From: Dysgonomonas sp. | GTDB taxonomy: Bacteria; Bacteroidota; Bacteroidia; Bacteroidales; Dysgonomonadaceae | Length of the DNA stretch: 25,022 nucleotides | Assembly: GCA_030151105.1 (NCBI GenBank) | Contig: JASLEN010000278.1 | Coordinates: forward strand, 1-25,022 | Direction: 5' to 3' | Shown here: in pieces, positions 17,572 to 24,951 of the stretch | Layout: every line of letters starts with the position of its first letter | Position numbering within the stretch: position 1 is the first letter of the stretch | Translations under genes and position numbers: made by a program | The notes under the pieces: generated by a model | The model's database searches: none | Seen by the model: the letters and a program-made list of their open reading frames with translations, nothing else | Told to the model about the DNA's origin: nothing

Positions 17572-18651
17572 ATGGTTAAAAAAGTTTTTTCAGCAATTGC
17601 TCTATTCTATATATTGGGAGTCCTGAGTTTGCAAGCTCAGCTCGTGTACCATGATGCCTCTCAATTTAGCCTTATAGGCAAAGCTACAAAGAATACAGAA
17701 ACCCTTTACGAGAGACTTCCTTCAGTATTGGAGGAGGTAACTCGTAAGCCTGTTTGGAATTTAGGGAAAAATACGGCAGGTTTGGCTATTCGTTTTGCAA
17801 GTGATGCACAGACGCTAGGAGCTAAATGGACGTTATCAGAAGGCGTGGTGATGAATCACATGACGCCTACAGGGATAAAAGGGCTAGACCTCTATTGCCT
17901 CGAAGGTAAAAAATGGGTATTTGTAAATTCAGCACGTCCCAAAACAGAGGGCAAAGAGAATGAAACAACCATCATTAACAATATGAGTAAACAAATGCGT
18001 GAATATATGCTTTATTTGCCTCTGTATGATGGACTAACTCATCTGGAGATTGGTGTTGACTCTCTTTCCTCTATTCAGATGCCCAATGTTGATTTGCCTA
18101 AAACGCAAAAGCCAATTGTGGCTTATGGGACGAGTATTCTACAGGGAGGATGTGCTTCTAGAGCGGGTATGGCGCATACCAATATCTTGGAGAGATGGCT
18201 CAATAGAGAGGTTATCAATCTCGGCTTTAGTGGAAATGGACAATTGGATTATGAGATTGCAGAAATGATGGCTGAGGTAGATGCTTCTGTTTTTGTATTG
18301 GATTTTATGCCCAATGTAGATGTGGAACAAATAAACGAAAAGATGGAAAATTTTTATTCCATCCTTAGAAAACAACATCCTAATACTCCAATCATTTTTA
18401 TAGAAAATCCAATCTTTCCTCAAGCAACTTACGACTTACATATGAGGAATGTGGTGGCTCAGAAAAATGAAGCACTAAATGCTATTTTCAAAGCGATTTC
18501 AAAGAACGATAGAAATGTAAGCCTACTTTCATCTGGAGACATTATTGGACTAGATAATGAAGCTACAGTGGATGGAATTCACTTTACAGACTTAGGATTT
18601 ATGCGTTATGCTGATTTTTTATATCCTATTCTGAAAAAAATGATAGAATAA
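17572..18651 (+). CDS. SGNH hydrolase with N-terminal GxDLY domain
   Basis: The protein has 359 residues with a signal peptide ending near SLQAQ (residue 23). The N-terminal beta domain contains GLDLYCLEGKKWVF (104-117), the GxDLY motif found before SGNH_hydro_3-type domains. The catalytic domain has PIVAYGTSILQGG (181-193, nucleophile Ser188), INLGFSGNGQLD (215-226), VLDFMPN (242-248, Asn248) and VDGIHFTDLG (333-342, Asp334 and His337). It resembles the carbohydrate esterases found beside Bacteroidota glycosidases. The stop codon overlaps the start of the acetyltransferase gene by one base (TAATG). It follows GHL10-like C by 11 bp. Acyl specificity is unknown. Confidence 0.88.
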   Translation: MVKKVFSAIALFYILGVLSLQAQLVYHDASQFSLIGKATKNTETLYERLPSVLEEVTRKPVWNLGKNTAGLAIRFASDAQTLGAKWTLSEGVVMNHMTPTGIKGLDLYCLEGKKWVFVNSARPKTEGKENETTIINNMSKQMREYMLYLPLYDGLTHLEIGVDSLSSIQMPNVDLPKTQKPIVAYGTSILQGGCASRAGMAHTNILERWLNREVINLGFSGNGQLDYEIAEMMAEVDASVFVLDFMPNVDVEQINEKMENFYSILRKQHPNTPIIFIENPIFPQATYDLHMRNVVAQKNEALNAIFKAISKNDRNVSLLSSGDIIGLDNEATVDGIHFTDLGFMRYADFLYPILKKMIE

Positions 18652-20057
18652 TGAAGCAGAGATCTTATGCCCTTGATGCTCTTAGGGGCTATGCCATCGT
18701 TACAATGGTGCTTTCAGGAAGTATCGTGTTTGGCATATTACCTGGCTGGATGTACCATGCTCAGACACCACCGCCTAGCAATATATTTAATCCTGATGTA
18801 CCAGGTATCACATGGGTTGATCTCGTTTTTCCATTTTTCCTATTTGCTATGGGAGCTGCATTCCCCTTTTCTATAGGTAAGCGACTTACGGAGGGTATAA
18901 ATAAGTTTAAGATATTGCTAGATACTACAAAACGAGCTTTGCAACTTGTCTTTTTTGCTATATTCATTCAGCACTTCTATCCTTGGGTACTTAGTAGTCC
19001 GCAGGACGTGAGGGCTTGGCTGCTATCATTAAGCTGTTTTGCATTGTTGTTTCCGATGTTTATGAGGATGCCTTTCGAAGCTCCTAAGTGGGTGCATAGT
19101 GGAATAAAAGTTGGAGCTTATAGTATAGCTTTTTTACTTCTCTATTTTGTAGATTATGCAGGAGATAGGCAATTTGATCCTCATTTTAGTAACATCATTA
19201 TTTTAGTATTGGCCAATATGGCTTTCTTTGGTACTGTAATCTACATTTTTACGGCTCATAGCAAACTACTGCGTTTGGCTATACTACCCTTTGTGATGGC
19301 TATTTTCTTAGCTAAGGATATAGAAGGGAGTTTTGCTAAGGTTATTTTTATGTGGACTCCCTTGGCATGGATGTATAAGTTCGTTTTTCTCAAATACCTA
19401 TTTATAGTCTTGCCAGGTAGCATTGCTGGTGAATATATCTATGAATGGATGCAGAGTAGAAATGATGATGACTCTTCAGAAAAAATAGTTGATAGAAGTG
19501 CTATCTTGCTTTTGAGTATTGCTCTTCTTGTGATAGGGAGCAATGTTGTATGTCTCTATAACCGATGGCTTCTCCCCAATCTTATTATTAATGGTTTGTT
19601 GTTTGCATTAGCATTTTGGGTTCAGAGAAATACCATAAACCGTCATCAAAAATTGTGGGGGCAACTGTTTAAACTTGGAGCATATCTAACACTTCTAGGA
19701 CTATTCTTTGAGTCGTATGAGGGTGGAATAAAAAAAGACCCATCTACTTTTAGTTACTACTTTATGTGTTCTGGATTAGCATTTTTGGCAATGGTTGTTT
19801 TTCATATCATCTGCGATTATTATAAATGTACTCGCTCTACAGCTTTCTTAATTCGGTCGGGGCAGAATCCAATGATTGCTTATGTTGCTACCAATTTACT
19901 GACAATTCCGATCTTAAATTTGGTCGGTGTATATCCTTATTTTTCAATATTCTCTCAAAATGCATTGTTGGGAGTGCTACAAGGTGTTATAATTACTTCT
20001 ATTGCAGTTGCTGTGACTATGTTTTTCACCAGACTTAAGTGGTTTTGGCGAACTTAA
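18651..20057 (+). CDS. DUF5009 / heparan-alpha-glucosaminide N-acetyltransferase-like membrane protein
   Basis: The protein has 468 residues and multiple membrane helices (roughly ten or more). The N-terminus LDALRGYAIVTMVLSG (8-23) and the segment WVDLVFPFFLFAMGAAFPFS match COG4299/DUF5009 proteins. These are related to lysosomal HGSNAT, which carries acetyl from cytosolic acetyl-CoA across the membrane to the free amine of terminal glucosamine. Whether bacterial members do the same is inference. The start overlaps the preceding esterase stop (TAATG), so the two are translationally coupled. It is the last gene of the PUL proper and is followed by a terminator. Placing an acetyl transferase next to three predicted deacetylases is notable. 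Confidence 0.85.
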   Translation: MKQRSYALDALRGYAIVTMVLSGSIVFGILPGWMYHAQTPPPSNIFNPDVPGITWVDLVFPFFLFAMGAAFPFSIGKRLTEGINKFKILLDTTKRALQLVFFAIFIQHFYPWVLSSPQDVRAWLLSLSCFALLFPMFMRMPFEAPKWVHSGIKVGAYSIAFLLLYFVDYAGDRQFDPHFSNIIILVLANMAFFGTVIYIFTAHSKLLRLAILPFVMAIFLAKDIEGSFAKVIFMWTPLAWMYKFVFLKYLFIVLPGSIAGEYIYEWMQSRNDDDSSEKIVDRSAILLLSIALLVIGSNVVCLYNRWLLPNLIINGLLFALAFWVQRNTINRHQKLWGQLFKLGAYLTLLGLFFESYEGGIKKDPSTFSYYFMCSGLAFLAMVVFHIICDYYKCTRSTAFLIRSGQNPMIAYVATNLLTIPILNLVGVYPYFSIFSQNALLGVLQGVIITSIAVAVTMFFTRLKWFWRT

Positions 20058-20082
20058 GTTTTTTATCACTTTTTTTTAAGAA

Positions 20083-20117
20083 AGAGCTTAGATTTATAAT
20101 ATAAGCTCTGCTTTTTA
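20083..20117 (+). terminator. Intrinsic terminator after the PUL
   Basis: An 8-bp perfect stem (20083-20090 with 20102-20109) encloses an 11-nt AT-rich loop and is followed by GC and five T. It closes the transcript that ends with the DUF5009 gene and separates it from the ROK regulator. Confidence 0.75.
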
Positions 20118-20159
20118 GCTTTTTAGTGTATATCAATGAGACTAATTTAAAATATTGTT

Positions 20160-20167
20160 TATTTTTG
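20160..20167 (+). promoter_or_regulatory. Bacteroides-type -7 box upstream of the ROK gene
   Basis: The sequence TATTTTTG fits the Bacteroidota TAnnTTTG -7 consensus. It lies 33 bp before the ROK start codon and after the terminator, so the regulator is likely transcribed on its own. I see no clear TTTG -33 element at the expected spacing. Confidence 0.5.
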
Positions 20168-20200
20168 TATTAGAACTATCTGTTTTTACAAAAATCTGCA

Positions 20201-21406
20201 ATGAATAAAAAATTACTACAAGTGGTCACAAAAGGGACTAAAGACTCTTTGATCAAACGCAATATCATAAAGCATTATATTGAGCATGGCAATTCTACGT
20301 TGACCGAATTGTCAAAGAGTGTGGATCTCAGTATTCCTACCACTACACGATTCATTACCGATATGACTGCTGAAGGCTATATCGAAGATTTTGGGAAACT
20401 AGAAACTGCCGAAGGGAGACATCCCAACCTCTACGGGCTGAGTGCCAATGCTGCTTACTTTGTTGGTGTAGATATTAAGCAGTTTGGGATAAACATTGGA
20501 CTGAGTAACTTTAGAGGAGAAGTGGTGAACATAAAGATGGGTGTTCCTTATGTGTTCGCAAACACTCCTGAGTCTTTTGACGAAGTTTGTGCTATCATTA
20601 ACTCTTTTATAGCAGAGCAGAAAGTATCAAAGGATGCAATTTTAAATGTTAATATTAATATCTCAGGGCGTGTCAATCCAGAGTCTGGTTACAGTTATAG
20701 TATATTTTACTTCGATGAAAAAACTCCTCTTGCCCGAAAGTTTAGTACAGAGTTAGGGTGTAATGCAACAATAGACAATGACACTCGTGCTATGACTTAT
20801 GGTGAATTTCTTTCGGGACATATTACGGATGAAAAGAATGTAATTTTTGTCAATCTTAGTTGGGGTATTGCGATCGGCATCATTATAGATGGTAAGGTTT
20901 ATATGGGAAAATCAGGATTCTCTGGTGAATTTGGACACGTAAAAACTTTCGATAATGAAATACTGTGCCACTGTGGGAAAAAAGGTTGCCTCGAAACCGA
21001 GATTTCAGGACTCTATTTGCATAGACGTCTCCAAGAGCTGGTGAAAGAGGGAGCGGTATCCTTGCTTTCAGAGAGAATCAATGCTGGAGAGAATCTTACA
21101 TTAGATGATATTATAGATGCTGTCAACAAGGAAGATGTACTTTGCATTGAGCTGATAGAAGAATTGGGGCAAAAACTGGGAGAACAATTGGCCGGTTTAA
21201 TCAATATATTTAATCCAGATGCTGTCATCATTGGTGGAGTCTTATCTGAAACCGAAAGTTATTTGATGCAACCTATCAAGACTGCTATCAGACGCTATTC
21301 GCTCAACCTTGTCAATAGAGATACCAAAATGTTAGTATCTAAGTTTAAAGACAAAGCAGGAGTTATAGGTGCTTGTCTATTAGCACGTGCTAGAGTATTT
21401 GAATAA
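20201..21406 (+). CDS. ROK family transcriptional regulator (NagC/XylR type)
   Basis: The protein has 401 residues. An N-terminal winged helix-turn-helix (about residues 18-60, STLTELSKSVDLSIPTTTR) precedes a ROK sugar-kinase-like domain. The domain shows the sugar-binding ExGH block GEFGHV (242-247), the zinc motif CHCGKKGCLE (256-265), NDTRA (193-197) and the C-terminal NIFNPDAVIIGG. The N-terminal ATP-binding DxGxT motif is not canonical (DIKQFGINIG at 91-100), which supports a sugar-sensing repressor and not a kinase. By context it controls the upstream PUL, with the effector probably the imported amino sugar or its phosphate. It has its own promoter and sits between two independent transcription units. 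No operator could be identified. Confidence 0.92.
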   Translation: MNKKLLQVVTKGTKDSLIKRNIIKHYIEHGNSTLTELSKSVDLSIPTTTRFITDMTAEGYIEDFGKLETAEGRHPNLYGLSANAAYFVGVDIKQFGINIGLSNFRGEVVNIKMGVPYVFANTPESFDEVCAIINSFIAEQKVSKDAILNVNINISGRVNPESGYSYSIFYFDEKTPLARKFSTELGCNATIDNDTRAMTYGEFLSGHITDEKNVIFVNLSWGIAIGIIIDGKVYMGKSGFSGEFGHVKTFDNEILCHCGKKGCLETEISGLYLHRRLQELVKEGAVSLLSERINAGENLTLDDIIDAVNKEDVLCIELIEELGQKLGEQLAGLINIFNPDAVIIGGVLSETESYLMQPIKTAIRRYSLNLVNRDTKMLVSKFKDKAGVIGACLLARARVFE

Positions 21407-21471
21407 AGTTGCCTAGAGCTATTTAGCGAAATCTTTTGCCTCCTAACTCTTATTCATAAATCTTTAATACT

Positions 21472-21479
21472 TATCTTTG
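21472..21479 (+). promoter_or_regulatory. Bacteroides-type -7 box driving the riboswitch transcript
   Basis: TATCTTTG matches TAnnTTTG exactly. It lies just before the cobalamin riboswitch, which would place the transcription start only a few bases upstream of the aptamer P1 helix. No convincing -33 box is visible. Confidence 0.65.
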
Positions 21480-21484
21480 CCGCC

Positions 21485-21672
21485 GATTTTGGTATCACAA
21501 TTCTTAAATAACAGAAGTGTGATAAAAGGGAATCAGGTGTAAATCCTGAACAGACCCGCTGCTGTAAGCTCCGCCCAAAGTCTTTGAAACAAAACTCAAT
21601 CCACTGTTCTGATTAGATGAATGGGAAGGACGTTTCAGAGAAGGAGTAAGTCAGAAGACCTGCCAAGATTTA
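21485..21672 (+). promoter_or_regulatory. Cobalamin (B12) riboswitch aptamer
   Basis: The order of conserved elements is clear. A P1 5' strand (21486-21492) is followed by GGGAATCAGGTGTAAATCC with the core CCCGCTGCTGTAAGC (21538-21570 region). Then come a CCACTG element (21601-21606), GGGAAGG (21623-21629) and the B12 box AGTCAGAAGACCTGCC (21649-21664), with the P1 3' strand CCAAGAT after it. About 170 nt of expression platform separates it from the start codon of the BtuG-like gene. In this phylum such aptamers repress cobalamin uptake genes when B12 is plentiful. The exact ends are approximate. Confidence 0.95.
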
Positions 21673-21847
21673 TTTTTAGTTTAAAGAGCTTTCGGGAATA
21701 AGGCTTGATGAATATAAGTACGAATATATGACCTGAGATGGTTTTATTCTTATTCATTTTCCTCAAACCTTTTCGAAGTCTTTAGACATAAATGCAGAAG
21801 CTGTATATTTTGTATATGGCTTACTTTATTAACTTCAATAACAAACA

Positions 21848-23236
21848 ATGAAAAAAAGTTTTTTGTTGCTATGCAGCGTTGCATTGCTCCTATTCAGTTC
21901 TTGTTCAGATAATGACGATCCTATTGACATTGTCGATGGAATTTCTATTGAAACTCCTAATAGTGAGAGGATCAAAGAAGCATCAGTAGGTTTACCTTTG
22001 AATTTTGAACTCAAAAATCCTGATGGTGTAGAGATCGAAAAATACACATGGGCTGTTTCTTCAGGAAGTAAAGTAGAGAGAGTATCAACCTTCGAAGAGG
22101 AAATAATCAACAATTCTTCCACAATGGAGTTTACTCCAATTAATATTGGGATGCACCAAGTATCTGTAGATTGTCTTCTTAAAAATGGAGAAAATCGAAA
22201 GTTTATTTTCCCTGAATTTTATGTTTATGGCAAATATAAATTTGGAACCTTTGTGCTGAACGAAGGAAACATGACTTCTGAAAATGGGTCATTGATCTTT
22301 ATAGATAAAGATGGAAATATCTTTGATGATGTATATAAGGAAGAAAATGGAATTGATTTGGGAAATGTAGCTCAAGATCTTTTTATTAGTGATAATAAAA
22401 TGTATATCGTAACTCAAAATGGGCGAAATGATGGCTTCATAAGTGTTGCTAATGCTGAAACTATGAAACGAATAGATTCATATACAAGTTTGCCATTGTC
22501 TTGGTCGTCTCACATTGCTGTTATCAATGATAGTGTTTTTGTGAGAGATAACAAAGGAGTGCATCGTATCTCTCCTATTACGAAATCAGCTGTCCTTATC
22601 AAAGGAACTAAAGGTGCTGAAAAAACTCGTATGGCTGTTATTGAAGACAAGCTTTATGTAGCTGCCAAGAAGAATGTGCTTATCATTGATAATAAATCAG
22701 ACTCTATTGTTGGCAACATTGAGTTCCCATTCAATGTGCATGCAGTCTCAAAATCGTCAGACAATAAATTGTTTGTTTCTATCACAGGCAATCAAATAGC
22801 ATCAGTTGCACGTGCTGCTAAAATCGTAAAAGTGAATCCTTCGGATAATAGAATTATTCAAGAGAATGAGCTGGCTCTTGATGGAGCGCCATTTCAACGC
22901 AATGTTAATCTGAGTGCAAAAGCAGATACGCTTTATTTTCAAGGTGTAGGAACTTCTCTATTGCGACATGTGTTTACTGCAAATGAGACGGTCGAAATGT
23001 GTAAGATAATGGAATATGCCGATGATGCAGGTATGTATTACAATGCTCCAGCAGTACACCCCGTTACAGGAGAGGTATTTGCCAATACTATCAAGGGATA
23101 TGGAATGGCGTATCAGATTAATAATATTACAGCGTTAGATTTTTCTAAGAAAACGGCTGATGGAAAGTATGTAGCTCGCAACTATAAGGATTATACTCGT
23201 TTCCCAGCTGGTATCTATTTTAGTGCCAATTACTAA
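21848..23236 (+). CDS. BtuG-like surface cobalamin-binding beta-propeller lipoprotein (DUF5074 type)
   Basis: The protein has 462 residues with a lipoprotein signal (LLFSSC, Cys19). An N-terminal Ig/PKD-like domain (about 30-128, YTWAVSSGSKV...) precedes a beta-propeller. The propeller opens with FGTFVLNEGNMTSENGSLIF, which is the hallmark of DUF5074/YncE-like proteins including BtuG. It continues with repeated blade strands such as LFISDNKMYIVTQNG, VINDSVFVRDN and VIEDKLYVAAK. BtuG proteins capture B12 on the Bacteroides cell surface and pass it to BtuB. The upstream cobalamin riboswitch strongly supports that role. The extra N-terminal domain makes it longer than the minimal propeller. No btuB or other B12 gene is adjacent; a terminator follows. 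Confidence 0.85.
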   Translation: MKKSFLLLCSVALLLFSSCSDNDDPIDIVDGISIETPNSERIKEASVGLPLNFELKNPDGVEIEKYTWAVSSGSKVERVSTFEEEIINNSSTMEFTPINIGMHQVSVDCLLKNGENRKFIFPEFYVYGKYKFGTFVLNEGNMTSENGSLIFIDKDGNIFDDVYKEENGIDLGNVAQDLFISDNKMYIVTQNGRNDGFISVANAETMKRIDSYTSLPLSWSSHIAVINDSVFVRDNKGVHRISPITKSAVLIKGTKGAEKTRMAVIEDKLYVAAKKNVLIIDNKSDSIVGNIEFPFNVHAVSKSSDNKLFVSITGNQIASVARAAKIVKVNPSDNRIIQENELALDGAPFQRNVNLSAKADTLYFQGVGTSLLRHVFTANETVEMCKIMEYADDAGMYYNAPAVHPVTGEVFANTIKGYGMAYQINNITALDFSKKTADGKYVARNYKDYTRFPAGIYFSANY

Positions 23237-23266
23237 TTCGCTCCTATAAGTAAGAAATACATTAAG

Positions 23267-23310
23267 AAGAGGGCATCTTGGGTTTCTAAGATGCTCTCTT
23301 TGTTTAATTT
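23267..23310 (+). terminator. Intrinsic terminator after the BtuG-like gene
   Basis: A 13-bp stem (23267-23279 with 23288-23300, one G-T wobble) with an 8-nt loop is followed by TGTTTAATTTT. It ends the one-gene riboswitch-controlled transcript. Confidence 0.85.
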
Positions 23311-23456
23311 TAACACAAGTATAGATGTTTTGTCATTTGTACTATATATCTACTTCTGTGTTGAATATGGCAAAATTCACCTTGTTTTGATATAGATGGG
23401 CGAAAATTCGAATATTGAGTACGAAAAAGCCGATGATTATATTTTGATTATTTTGA

Positions 23457-23464
23457 TATCTTTG
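23457..23464 (+). promoter_or_regulatory. Bacteroides-type -7 box, candidate promoter for the AraC-family gene
   Basis: TATCTTTG is identical to the -7 box of the riboswitch transcript and fits TAnnTTTG. It is about 340 bp upstream of the AraC-family start codon. The -33 region is not convincing. Confidence 0.45.
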
Positions 23465-23629
23465 TTGCGGTAAGAAGAGTAGGTGTGAATATATGTTAAT
23501 CGCCTGAAAGTATAGCTTTAAATATAATTGATGTGTGAAGCATGTTGATGAAAGATGTTTGAGGAGCGCGGGTTATGCGTTTCTTCTTACATTGATGTGA
23601 TTTGGTTTTCTATGGCTTCATTCACTATT

Positions 23630-23654
23630 GCGTAACTCGAAAAGAGTGTTACGC
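23630..23654 (+). promoter_or_regulatory. Hairpin in the AraC-family leader
   Basis: A 7-bp perfect inverted repeat (GCGTAAC at 23630-23636 with GTTACGC at 23648-23654) has an 11-nt spacer, in which a nested CTC/GAG pair is possible. It is G+C-richer than its surroundings. It could be a leader-RNA stem or an operator. The following bases are not a clean T-run, so I do not call it a terminator. Confidence 0.4.
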
Positions 23655-23804
23655 CCTGATTTTAACACTTATAAACCCCAAAACTAAATAAACACAAGGA
23701 GTTATCTGGAAGTGCCAAGAGTGGTGCATTTCTGGTTGTGTGTTGTTGTTATGTGTTGTATGTAGCAAGCAATGTTGTAAGCATTTTGTTTAATATATGA
23801 GAAT

Positions 23805-24674
23805 ATGAATTGTTTGAGTTTTGATGGTTACCAATCGTATTTTAATATACGAAGTAAAAAGGATGAAAAGTTAAAGACAATTGAGTCCGTAAGATTGCAG
23901 AAGGATGCAAGCTTGAACTCAAAAGAAGATTTGGGGAGACTAGTCTTTCTAATGCAAGGAAAAGTGCTCATAAATGATGTGTATGAGGGTGCTAGAGAAT
24001 TGCAGGAGAGAGAGTTTGTCTATATTGCTGCTGATAAAGAGGTTAGTCTTTATACACAAGAGACCATAGATCTTATTGTATTCAGAATAGATAGTCGTAT
24101 CAGTTTGCGACAATATTTTGATTTATCAGATAAGCAAATGAAGTGTTCGGATGGAGGTCTTAATGCACTGGAGTGCAATGACCTTTTGTTTGGGTATCTC
24201 AGCCAACTGAAGAAGTATATGGATGAGGATATTAGCAATCATTATTATCAGAATCTTAAGTTGGATGAGTTGTTGCTGTCTTGCAAGTGGTTTTATTCAA
24301 AAGATGAGCTTGGCAGGCTGTTTTCGTCTCAGCTAAATGAAGATTGTGACTTTTCTAACTATATAGTAAATAATGGATATAAGTATAGTCGAATTAGTGA
24401 GCTAGCTAAGGATATGAACTATAGCGTGTCTGGGTTTGATAAAAAATTTAAGCGAATTTTCGGGATGTCTGGTTATAAATGGCTGAAGATGCAGAAAGCT
24501 AAGCGAGTATTGAAGTCGATTTATACCGAGAATCTGTCTTTTAAGGAGATTGCGGATAATTTTGATTTTTCTTCGGAGTCTTATTTCTATGAATTTTGCA
24601 AAGCTGAGTTTGGCAAAACTCCAGGACAGATTCGCAAAAATCATAATCTAGAATTGAAGTTGAGTCTTGACTAA
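23805..24674 (+). CDS. AraC-family transcriptional regulator
   Basis: The protein has 289 residues. The N-terminal ~150 residues look like a cupin-type sensor (RLVFLMQGKVLIN, EFVYIAADKEVSLY), as in many Bacteroidales AraC-like proteins. The C-terminal domain has two helix-turn-helix motifs: ISELAKDMNYSVSGFDKKFKR (about 197-217, cited in part) and LSFKEIADNFDFSSESYFYEF (about 244-264, cited in part), followed by the family ending FGKTPGQIRKN. The start at 23805 is the first ATG after in-frame stops at 23763 and shortly after. It is followed, 277 bp downstream, by a lipoprotein gene that may be its target. Such regulators often sit upstream of fimbrillin-like genes in this order, but that is only suggestive here. 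Confidence 0.87.
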   Translation: MNCLSFDGYQSYFNIRSKKDEKLKTIESVRLQKDASLNSKEDLGRLVFLMQGKVLINDVYEGARELQEREFVYIAADKEVSLYTQETIDLIVFRIDSRISLRQYFDLSDKQMKCSDGGLNALECNDLLFGYLSQLKKYMDEDISNHYYQNLKLDELLLSCKWFYSKDELGRLFSSQLNEDCDFSNYIVNNGYKYSRISELAKDMNYSVSGFDKKFKRIFGMSGYKWLKMQKAKRVLKSIYTENLSFKEIADNFDFSSESYFYEFCKAEFGKTPGQIRKNHNLELKLSLD

Positions 24675-24860
24675 GTAGGTTGCCCTTTTATTAAGTTGGG
24701 TGAATATTCTTACATCAGGGGTGATAAATCGTAGGCTATATGCGGTTGCGAACAGCTAGTTTTGTGGCGTTCTGATAAAGAGCGGGTGCACCAATGTCGG
24801 TCAATAACCTATGTTTTCATTGTCAAGGCGATTCTGCATACACTAATTAAAGAAGAAAAA

Positions 24861-24879
24861 GATATCAGCGAATGATATC
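24861..24879 (+). promoter_or_regulatory. Perfect inverted repeat upstream of the terminal lipoprotein gene
   Basis: GATATCA (24861-24867) and TGATATC (24873-24879) are perfect inverted copies separated by 5 nt, 72 bp before the lipoprotein start codon. It could be a regulator operator or a leader stem. A TAGTTTTG sequence at 24757-24764 fits the -7 consensus upstream of it, but with no -33 partner. The rest of 24675-24951 shows nothing else I can name. Confidence 0.35.
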
Positions 24880-24951
24880 AGAAGTTATTATAAAATTAGA
24901 AATAGTAAGTCAATTTTTCTCACCGAGATCAATTGTAAATTCAAAGTCCGT

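Larger units (their letters stand above)
23311..23804 (+). other. Long AT-rich gene-free stretch upstream of the AraC-family gene
   Basis: No ORF with coding character was found here; the start codons present run into stops within a few codons. The stretch contains a -7 box candidate (23457-23464) and a hairpin (23630-23654). An AAGGAG motif at 23695-23700 is not followed by an open frame: the frame of the AraC-family gene has stops at 23763-23765 and just after. If transcription begins near 23471, the AraC-family mRNA has a leader of more than 300 nt. Confidence 0.5.

Noticed and set aside
1..20057. Canonical sialic acid (nan) catabolic operon
   Set aside because: Permease, epimerase and sialate esterase-like genes fit, but no sialidase, NanA/NanL aldolase or sialic acid-type SusC/SusD evidence is present, and the permease has sugar-porter signatures.
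20201..21406. ROK sugar kinase
   Set aside because: An N-terminal helix-turn-helix is present and the ATP-binding motif is not canonical, so a repressor is more likely.
23630..23654. Invertible promoter end (phase variation)
   Set aside because: The inverted repeat is a tight hairpin with an 11-nt spacer, no second distant copy was found in the leader, and no recombinase gene is in the window.
24757..24764. Definite promoter for the terminal lipoprotein gene
   Set aside because: TAGTTTTG fits the -7 consensus but this short motif occurs by chance in AT-rich DNA, no -33 element is at the right spacing, and it is nearly 190 bp from the start codon.
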